Origin: JAMXLO01 sp046735215 | GTDB taxonomy: Bacteria > Pseudomonadota > Alphaproteobacteria > Acetobacterales > Acetobacteraceae | NCBI GenBank assembly: GCA_046735215.1 | Contig: JBKPSV010000286.1 | Location: 1-20,900, forward strand | Direction of reading: 5' to 3' | DNA length: 20,900 bases | In this document: piece after piece, positions 14,876-20,900 of the stretch | Numbering within the stretch: position 1 is the first letter of the stretch | Layout of the letters: each line of letters starts with the position of its first letter | Program-made: the position numbers and the translations under genes | Notes under the pieces: generated by a model | Databases searched by the model: none | What the model was told of the DNA's origin: nothing | What the model saw: only the letters and a program-made list of their open reading frames with translations

Positions 14876-17800
14876 ATGACGATGACCCTCAAGCTGTCGG
14901 TGATTCGCTGGCTGATCACGCTGGTGGGCGTCCAGATGCTGTGCGGGATCGTCTGGATCCTGGGTCCGCTGGTTCCGCCGCTTGATACCTGGGAGGCGCG
15001 CGCGGCAGTGTCGATGGCCTTCCTGCTTGTCTGGGCGGGCGTCAACTTCTTGCTCGATTGGCGCGCCGCGCGCCGCGAAGCACTTTTGATGCAGGGCCTG
15101 CAAGGCGCCGAAGATGAGGCGGCGGCGGTCGAGGCACGCTTCGATTCCGCATTGAAGTTGTTGCACAGCAGCGGACGAAAGGGGCGGCAGGCTCTGCAGG
15201 AGCCACCCTGGTATGTCATCATCGGCCCACCCGGCGCCGGCAAGACCACCGCTCTGATGAATGCCGGCCTGGAATTCCCACTGGCGACAGCACTCGGCCC
15301 AGGGGCGGTCTCCGGCGTCGGCGGCACGCGTCTTTGCGAGTGGTGGTTCACGCAGGATGGCGTGCTGATCGACACGGCGGGACGCTACACCACGCAGGAA
15401 AGCAACCGCGCGGTCGACGCCGCAGGTTGGCAGACCTTCCTTCAGCTCTTGAAGAAATGCCGACCCAAGCAGCCGCTGAATGGCGTGCTCGTCGCGATTC
15501 CAGTGACCGACATCGCCGCGGCACGGCCCACCGTTGTCGCCAATCATGTCGCGGCGATCCGCAGTCGCATCGATGAGCTGTACAGTACTTTGAACATCCG
15601 ATTGCCGATCTACGTTCTGTTCACCAAGGCTGACCTCATCTTTGGCTTTTCCGAGTACTTCGACGATCTGAACAGCGAGGGCCGCGAGCAGGTCTGGGGG
15701 ACAACACTGCCTCTCGGCGCTGCTCCGAACGGAGCCACTCTGTCCCTCGTGATGGATCCTTTGCTGGAGCGGCTGCGTGCGCGACTGCTGCAGCGCCTGG
15801 ATGCGGAACAGAATCCGGACCGGCGCGCGGCGATCGCCGGTTTCCCGGCGCAATTCGCCAGCCTGCTGCCAGCAGTGCGCAGCTTCCTGGAGCAGACATT
15901 CGTAGCCGCGGCCGACGGACGGGCACCCCTTTTGCGGGGTGCCTATTTCACCTCTGGCACGCAGGAAGGCACGCCGATCGATCGGCTCACCGCCACCCTG
16001 TCGCGCAACTTCGGTCTGGACCAGCGACAGGTTACGCGGCTGCGGCCGGATTCCGGGCGCGCGTTCTTTCTTGCCGGGCTGCTGCGCGACATCGTGTTTC
16101 GCGAGGCGATGTTGGTGGCCGTCGATCCGAAAAGGATGCGAAGGCAACGTGCTGCCTGGCTTGCGGGGTTGGTGGCGTGTGTCGCCGTCCTCGGCGGCGG
16201 CAGCGCATGGTTGCTGAACGAATGGTCTCAAAGCCTTGCGGCAACGCGGCACGCATCTCCCAAGCTTGCAGCGCAAACCGCGGCCGCAAACCGACTTCCC
16301 CTATCGCCAGTAGTGGATTCCGATCTTCAACCATTCTTGCCCTGGCTCGAACGGGCACGCATCGCCGCAGCCCCGGACGTCCCATCGGGCAGCGACCCGC
16401 TGCGATTCGACCAGGCAGCCAAACTTGAAGCCGGGTTTCAGGCCGCCTACCGGCATGCGCTTGACTATGCACTGCTGCCTCGATTGGTCTGGCGGGTCGA
16501 GACGGTCATGCGAGGGGCGCTGGGTGATCCAGAAGCTCTGTACGAAGCCACTCGGATCTACCTGATGCTCGGTGGAAGGGGGCCGCTGGATCGCTCCTTG
16601 CTGCAGGACTGGTTCGCACGCGACTGGATGGCGACATATACACCAGGGCAGAGAACAGCCCTCGCGCGTCATCTCGCTGCGCTGCTCGACCAGCCATTCC
16701 CCGAGGTCGGCTTGGACGGGCCTCTGGTCGCCGAAGCTCGGGCGGTATTCGGTCGCGTGCCGCTTGCCACAAGCGCCTATTCGCGATTGCGGCCCCTGGC
16801 CGCGGCGCATGCACCTCAGGAGTGGCGGCCCAGCGATGCGCTTGGTCCCGCTGGCATGCAGGTGTTCATGCGTTTGTCTGGACGGGAATTGAACCAGGGT
16901 GTCTCAGGCCTTTACACCCCCGCAGGGCTGCGTGACGCCGTGCTGCCGGAACTCGAGCGCGCCGTCTCACGGGCACTTGCCGAGAGCTGGGTCGTCGGCA
17001 CGCCGCAGACCTCGGCCGGCGATCAGCAAACGCTGCAGCGCGAGGTCATTGGCCTCTACGCCGCGGACTACATTGCCGCATGGGAAACGCTGCTGGCCGA
17101 TCTTGACCCGACGCCGCTCCGGAGTCTGACACAGGCGGCGCAGGACCTCTTCATCCTCGCGTCATCGCACTCGCCAATGCGGGCGTTGCTGGGGTCGGCT
17201 GTCAAGGAGCTCTCGCCCGCTGCTTCGCTGCCGCGCGACAGTCCGGCGCGCGAGCAGATGGCAGCAGTGGATAAGCATTTCGGCCGGCTTGCGGCCCTGT
17301 TTGGCACCGGCGCTGCCGCGCCGATCGACCAAGTCCTGCGGCCGCTTGCCGATCTGCAGCAGCAGTTGGCCAAGCAGGCGGCCAGTGTCAGCCGCCCATC
17401 ACCGTCTTCGTTCGGCACCGATCCGGCCGTGGCCGTGCGCATCGAAGCGCTGCGCCAGCCGGAGCCGCTGCGACGCTGGCTGCTGGCTATGGCGGCCAGC
17501 GGCGCAGCCCTGCGGGAGGGCGGTCCGCGCGGGGCAATGATCGCTGCGTGGAACGCGACCAGTGGACCTGGACCGTTGTGCACATCGGTGATCGCCAACC
17601 GCTATCCATTCGATCCGGCCTCCAACACGGACGTTTCAATCGAGGACTTCACCCGGCTGCTCGGACCCGGCGGCGCCATCGACGCCTTCGTCAATGCGCA
17701 CCTGAAGCCTTACCTGGATACTTCGGCCTCGCCGTGGAAGGTGCAGGCAGTGGACGGCGTATCGCCGCCGGTGACGGCGGCTGACGTGGCGCAGTTTCAG

Positions 17801-18220
17801 CGGGCTGCGGCGATCCGCGACCTGTTCTTTCCTAATCGGTCCGCGCAGCCCGTCGTACGCTTCGAGTTGGCGCCGGGCGCGCTCGATAGCGGGGTAACCG
17901 GGGCACGCCTCGACTGGGGAAGCGTCGCAGTTGTTGCGCGAAACGCTCCGGTCCGTCCGGTCGCGCTTGTGTGGCCGGCGCGACCTCCTGGCGCGGCCGC
18001 ACGGCTTACCATCGAGGAAGGCACGCCGGCGGTGGTGGAAGCATCCGGCCCATGGTCGATCTTCCGCCTGATCGCTACCGCTCGTGCCTCTTCGACCGGT
18101 GAGCGCACCACCTTGACGTTCCGCGGCACGACGCGACAGGCACGATTCGAACTGCGTTCGTCGCCTAACCCGCTCGGCAGCACGGTGCTGGCGGACTTCC
18201 GCTGTCCGGCCGTACAGTGA
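14876..18220 (+). CDS. tssM: TssM (IcmF family) T6SS membrane complex protein
   Basis: The protein has 1114 residues, a usual TssM length. Two N-terminal membrane helices (about 11-34 and 43-62) are followed by a cytoplasmic NTPase-like domain with Walker A GPPGAGKT (Lys123) and a DTAG motif (Asp166). A third membrane helix (about 426-448) leads to a large periplasmic part with the IcmF-related region and the C-terminal beta domain (up to residue 1114, ending ADFRCPAVQ). TssM spans the periplasm and binds TssL and, in most systems, the lipoprotein TssJ. No tssJ is found in this window. The ATG at 14876 is preferred over upstream codons of the same frame because it places the first helix right after a short N-terminus and begins 10 bases after the tssL stop. 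Confidence 0.95.
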   Translation: MTMTLKLSVIRWLITLVGVQMLCGIVWILGPLVPPLDTWEARAAVSMAFLLVWAGVNFLLDWRAARREALLMQGLQGAEDEAAAVEARFDSALKLLHSSGRKGRQALQEPPWYVIIGPPGAGKTTALMNAGLEFPLATALGPGAVSGVGGTRLCEWWFTQDGVLIDTAGRYTTQESNRAVDAAGWQTFLQLLKKCRPKQPLNGVLVAIPVTDIAAARPTVVANHVAAIRSRIDELYSTLNIRLPIYVLFTKADLIFGFSEYFDDLNSEGREQVWGTTLPLGAAPNGATLSLVMDPLLERLRARLLQRLDAEQNPDRRAAIAGFPAQFASLLPAVRSFLEQTFVAAADGRAPLLRGAYFTSGTQEGTPIDRLTATLSRNFGLDQRQVTRLRPDSGRAFFLAGLLRDIVFREAMLVAVDPKRMRRQRAAWLAGLVACVAVLGGGSAWLLNEWSQSLAATRHASPKLAAQTAAANRLPLSPVVDSDLQPFLPWLERARIAAAPDVPSGSDPLRFDQAAKLEAGFQAAYRHALDYALLPRLVWRVETVMRGALGDPEALYEATRIYLMLGGRGPLDRSLLQDWFARDWMATYTPGQRTALARHLAALLDQPFPEVGLDGPLVAEARAVFGRVPLATSAYSRLRPLAAAHAPQEWRPSDALGPAGMQVFMRLSGRELNQGVSGLYTPAGLRDAVLPELERAVSRALAESWVVGTPQTSAGDQQTLQREVIGLYAADYIAAWETLLADLDPTPLRSLTQAAQDLFILASSHSPMRALLGSAVKELSPAASLPRDSPAREQMAAVDKHFGRLAALFGTGAAAPIDQVLRPLADLQQQLAKQAASVSRPSPSSFGTDPAVAVRIEALRQPEPLRRWLLAMAASGAALREGGPRGAMIAAWNATSGPGPLCTSVIANRYPFDPASNTDVSIEDFTRLLGPGGAIDAFVNAHLKPYLDTSASPWKVQAVDGVSPPVTAADVAQFQRAAAIRDLFFPNRSAQPVVRFELAPGALDSGVTGARLDWGSVAVVARNAPVRPVALVWPARPPGAAARLTIEEGTPAVVEASGPWSIFRLIATARASSTGERTTLTFRGTTRQARFELRSSPNPLGSTVLADFRCPAVQ

Positions 18221-18280
18221 GACCTCGCGCGGCGGATCGGCTGGACAGTACAGTGACTTCGGCGCAATTTCATTCAGCGC

Positions 18281-19342
18281 ATGATTGAACCTTACCCGTT
18301 GCCCGACCTGGCCGACGGTACGCCGTGCGGCCCTGATCTGGAGCTAGACCCGGCATTCGGCGAGCTGGAACGCTCCGCGCAAGGCAAGCCCGAAGTCCAA
18401 TTCGGCGACACGGTCCAGCCCGCCATCCCGCCTGAGTGGCAAGAGACGGTGCGTCTGGCCGAGGAGCTGCTGGGCCGGACGCGCGATCTGCGAATACTTG
18501 CCCTGCTCGCCATCGCACGCCTGCACTTGGCGGGGCTCCCAGGCTTCAGCTCCGTGCTGGCATCGATCCCGGGACTGTTGGAGGAGCAGTGGGAGCACGT
18601 GCACCCCAGGCTCGACCCGGAGGACGACAACGACCCCCTCTTCCGAGCCAACGCGCTGATCGTCCTCGCCGATCCCGCACAGGTGCTGCGCCCAATGCGG
18701 GACACGCCTCTGACCAAGCCCGCCCGCGGACGCGCCGTCACATGGCGCGACATCGCGATCCTGAACGGGGCGTTGGAGCCCGAGCAGGGCCGCGAGAGGC
18801 TGAACGAAGCGGCCATACGCGACAGCTTCGCGCGTACCGATCCCGCGCACCGCCTAATGGTACGGGCGGCGGTGATGCAGGCGTCGGGCGACATTGTCGC
18901 CATCACGAAATGCTTCGAGACACGCGCTCGCCCGGACAGCCGACCCACCAAACTTGATGACCTCGCAAAGCTCCTGCGCGACATTGAGCGGGAACTGGAC
19001 CGCTTCGAACCGCCCAGCGACGAGATCCCGGAAGACACAGAGCCCGAGACCGCGGCGGAGGAAGGCGATCAGGTACCGGAACCTGTAGCTGCCGCGGTGC
19101 GCGCGCGGGCATCCGTAGCGACCATCCAGTCGATCAGGTCGGTTGGGACGCGTGGTGACGCGCTGTACGCCCTGGAGCTGGCAGCGGCCTATTTCCGTGC
19201 GAATGAACCTACCAGCCCTCTGCCACTGCTCATCGAACGGGCTAGGCGCCTGGCCGACTTGCCGTTCCTTGAGATTCTTCGCGAGATCGCCCCCGATGGG
19301 CTGCCGCAGGCCCAGATCGTCACCGGCACGGCGAACGAGTGA
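18281..19342 (+). CDS. tssA: TssA (ImpA family) T6SS baseplate/sheath-assembly protein
   Basis: The 353 residues begin with the ImpA N-terminal domain (about 8-130): PLPDLADGTPCGPDLELDP at 6-24, then RDLRILALLAIARL and the EEQWEHVHPRLDPEDDNDP block. A variable middle and an acidic Glu-rich linker (about 240-270) lead to a C-terminal region with AAYFRANEPTSPLPLLIERA and FLEILREIAPD. This short form resembles P. aeruginosa TssA1, which works at the baseplate, rather than the longer TssA forms that cap the growing sheath; that assignment is from length and C-terminal motif only. It lies 60 bases after tssM on the same strand; the ribosome site is weak. A 121-base gap separates it from tssB. Confidence 0.92.
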   Translation: MIEPYPLPDLADGTPCGPDLELDPAFGELERSAQGKPEVQFGDTVQPAIPPEWQETVRLAEELLGRTRDLRILALLAIARLHLAGLPGFSSVLASIPGLLEEQWEHVHPRLDPEDDNDPLFRANALIVLADPAQVLRPMRDTPLTKPARGRAVTWRDIAILNGALEPEQGRERLNEAAIRDSFARTDPAHRLMVRAAVMQASGDIVAITKCFETRARPDSRPTKLDDLAKLLRDIERELDRFEPPSDEIPEDTEPETAAEEGDQVPEPVAAAVRARASVATIQSIRSVGTRGDALYALELAAAYFRANEPTSPLPLLIERARRLADLPFLEILREIAPDGLPQAQIVTGTANE

Positions 19343-19403
19343 AATTGTTCATAGAAGATGCCTGACATTTTTGGCTAAAAGCCCGGCCGTCAAAGTCGCG
19401 TTG

Positions 19404-19422
19404 CCGGCGTGCATTGCGCCGG
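19404..19422 (+). repeat. GC-rich inverted repeat in the tssA-tssB spacer
   Basis: CCGGCG (19404-19409) and CGCCGG (19417-19422) form a perfect 6-bp stem around a 7-base loop (TGCATTG); a flanking G.T pair could extend it. It is not followed by a T tract, so it is not a standard intrinsic terminator. It could be a weak attenuator, a protein-binding palindrome in the leader of tssB, or chance in GC-rich DNA. Confidence 0.4.
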
Positions 19423-19448
19423 TCTAAGGTTCGGCATCCGAGACGGTG

Positions 19449-19455
19449 AGGGGAG
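19449..19455 (+). promoter_or_regulatory. Ribosome-binding site of tssB
   Basis: AGGGGAG lies 8 bases before the ATG at 19464. This decides the tssB start: the upstream in-frame GTG at 19446 would place the Shine-Dalgarno inside the coding region. Confidence 0.75.
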
Positions 19456-19463
19456 CCGCGAAA

Positions 19464-20003
19464 ATGGCCAGGGCAAGCAGCCAAAAATTCATAGCGCGCA
19501 ACCGTGCGCCTCGCGTGCAGATCGAATACGACGTTGAGACCTACGGGTCGGAAAAGAAGGTCCAGCTGCCTTTCGTCGTCGGTGTCATGGCGGACCTGTC
19601 AGGCAAGCCGGAAGAAGCGCTGGCGCCGGTGGCCGATCGCAAGATGCTGGAGATCGACGTTGATAACTTCGACGACCGGATGAAAGCGATCAAGCCGCGT
19701 GTTGCCTTCATGGTTCCCAATACGCTCACCGGCGAGGGTAACCTTGCGGTGGACATCACCTTCGAAAGCATGGACGACTTCTCACCCGCGACGGTGGCAA
19801 AAAAGGTCGACAGTCTGGCCAAACTTCTCGAGGCGAGGACGCAGCTCAGCAACCTGCTCACCTATATGGATGGTAAGTCCGGTGCAGAGGCGCTGATCAC
19901 GCGCGCCTTGAATGATCCTTCGCTGCTGCAGGGAATCGCCAACACGACGCCCGCACCCGCGGCTTCGTCAAGCGAGGCCAATACAACCAGCGGGGAGGAA
20001 TAA
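19464..20003 (+). CDS. tssB: TssB (ImpB/VipA) T6SS contractile sheath small subunit
   Basis: This protein has 179 residues. The N-terminus SSQKFIARNRAPRVQIEYDVE is typical of VipA/TssB, as are GVMADLSG, the FDDRMKAIKPR segment and the DITFESMDDFSP block. The C-terminal part is an Ala/Ser/Thr/Glu-rich tail. TssB pairs with TssC to form the cytoplasmic sheath that contracts to fire the Hcp tube. It starts at the ATG with a good ribosome site and ends 3 bases before the tssC start, the conserved tssB-tssC pair arrangement. Confidence 0.96.
   Translation: MARASSQKFIARNRAPRVQIEYDVETYGSEKKVQLPFVVGVMADLSGKPEEALAPVADRKMLEIDVDNFDDRMKAIKPRVAFMVPNTLTGEGNLAVDITFESMDDFSPATVAKKVDSLAKLLEARTQLSNLLTYMDGKSGAEALITRALNDPSLLQGIANTTPAPAASSSEANTTSGEE
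19992..20000 (+). promoter_or_regulatory. Ribosome-binding site of tssC inside the end of tssB
   Basis: GGGGAGGAA overlaps the last codons of tssB and lies about 8 bases before the tssC ATG at 20007; the tssB stop TAA falls between them. This is a classic arrangement for translational coupling of the two sheath subunits in fixed ratio. Confidence 0.7.
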
Positions 20004-20006
20004 GGC

Positions 20007-20900
20007 ATGTCGGCAACTCAGTTCTCAGTCACGGACACCGAAGCCCGGGCGCTGGGCATGGAAAGCGAATTCTCTGCACTCCTTTCCAAGGAATTCAAGC
20101 CGAAGAGCGACCGGGCGCGCGAGGCCATCGAGGCGTCGGTTCACACCCTGGCGCAACAGGCGCTGGCCGATACAACGCTGATATCGGATGATTCGTTGCG
20201 ATCGATCCAGAATATGATCGCGGCAATTGACACTAAGCTCACCGAGCAAATCAACATCATCATGCATCAGGAGGAGTTCCTCGCTCTGGAGGGTGCCTGG
20301 CGTGGTCTGCACCATCTCGTCAACAACACCGAGACCGACGAGACGCTCAAGATCCGGGTCTATAACATTTCCAAGCGTGAGCTTGGCCGGACGCTCAAGA
20401 GATATCGCGGTACGGCCTGGGACCAGAGCCCGATCTTCAAGCGCATCTACGAAGATGAATACGATCAATTCGGTGGCGAGCCATTCGGACTGCTGGTTGG
20501 CGACTATCATTTCGATCACTCGCCACAGGACGTACAGTTGCTGGGCGACATGGCGCAGGTTGCCGCCGCAGCACACGCGCCGTTCATCGCGGGAGCGGCG
20601 CCAACGGTCATGCAGATGGAGAACTGGAACGAGCTGCGGAACCCGCGCGATCTGACCAAGATCTTTCAGACCCCGGAATACGCGGCGTGGCGCTCTTTGC
20701 GCGAAGCGGAAGATTCGCGTTATTTGGGCCTGTGCATGCCACGGTTCCTGGCGCGATTGCCGTATGGAGCCAAGACGGAACCGGTGGATGAATTCGCCTT
20801 CGAGGAGGACGTCAGCGGCGAGGAGGGCGAGCGCTTCGTTTGGGCGAACTCCGCCTATGCGATGGCCACGAACATCACGCGTGCGTTCAAGATCTACGGC
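20007..20900 (+). CDS. tssC: TssC (ImpC/VipB) T6SS contractile sheath large subunit, 3' end outside the window
   Basis: The frame is open from ATG 20007 to the last base, giving 298 codons of an expected length near 490. Recognisable TssC features are EEFLALEGAWRGLHHLV (about 90-106), ETDETLKIRVYNISKREL, the SPIFKRIYEDEYDQFGGEPFG block, GDYHFDHSPQDVQLL and FIAGAAP, followed by RSLREAEDSRYLGLCMPRFLARLPYG. These are the conserved core strands of VipB. The protein co-assembles with TssB into the sheath and is later disassembled by ClpV. The missing part holds the C-terminal core and should continue directly beyond the window. Confidence 0.95.
   Translation, partial: MSATQFSVTDTEARALGMESEFSALLSKEFKPKSDRAREAIEASVHTLAQQALADTTLISDDSLRSIQNMIAAIDTKLTEQINIIMHQEEFLALEGAWRGLHHLVNNTETDETLKIRVYNISKRELGRTLKRYRGTAWDQSPIFKRIYEDEYDQFGGEPFGLLVGDYHFDHSPQDVQLLGDMAQVAAAAHAPFIAGAAPTVMQMENWNELRNPRDLTKIFQTPEYAAWRSLREAEDSRYLGLCMPRFLARLPYGAKTEPVDEFAFEEDVSGEEGERFVWANSAYAMATNITRAFKIYG

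Noticed and set aside
19404..19422. Palindrome as a rho-independent terminator after tssA
   Set aside because: The stem is only 6 bp and no run of T follows it.
19446..19463. GTG at 19446 as the tssB start
   Set aside because: The Shine-Dalgarno AGGGGAG lies inside that extension, at the right distance for ATG 19464.

Overview
The window is about 20.9 kb of GC-rich, densely coding DNA. It looks proteobacterial, most likely from an alphaproteobacterium: codon use is strongly GC-biased, TssL begins with a NPF-x-EP/DRTVI-type leader and carries an OmpA tail, and GTG and TTG starts are frequent. The genus cannot be fixed from the sequence. The window holds a large part of a type VI secretion (T6SS) locus joined to a two-partner-secretion style exoprotein module. 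No tRNA, rRNA, CRISPR array, transposase or phage gene is visible, and no gap between genes exceeds about 210 bases.

Layout. (1) 1-8316, + strand, very tight spacing: the C-terminal 1086 residues of a filamentous-haemagglutinin-like exoprotein (5' end outside the window), a TPR-CHAT lipoprotein with an intact His/Cys dyad, and a membrane Ser/Thr kinase of the PpkA type with a large extracytoplasmic domain. (2) 8325-10653, - strand, converging on the kinase: tagF, a periplasmic OmpA-like protein and a membrane-anchored HExxH zincin. (3) 10758-12578, - strand: a voltage-gated ion channel with a TLEGWND selectivity filter and a His-rich DUF4337-like membrane protein. (4) 12641-13378, - strand: a two-domain peptidoglycan-binding/glucosaminidase protein without a signal peptide. 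(5) 13507-20900, + strand: tssL, tssM, tssA, tssB and the first 298 codons of tssC. The remaining core genes (tssE, F, G, K, H/clpV, hcp, vgrG, tssJ) are not in the window; some probably follow tssC.

How it may work together. TssL and TssM form the inner-membrane complex, TssA primes baseplate and sheath, and TssB/TssC build the contractile sheath. TagF is known in other species as a post-translational repressor of T6SS that is relieved by PpkA-type kinase signalling, so kinase plus TagF suggests a threonine-phosphorylation type of control. No PppA phosphatase or forkhead-associated protein is seen here. The unusual part is that the kinase is packed behind a secreted beta-helix exoprotein and a lipid-anchored caspase-like CHAT protease, and faces a second membrane-anchored putative protease. 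A surface-sensing or proteolytic input into T6SS is an attractive but unproven reading.
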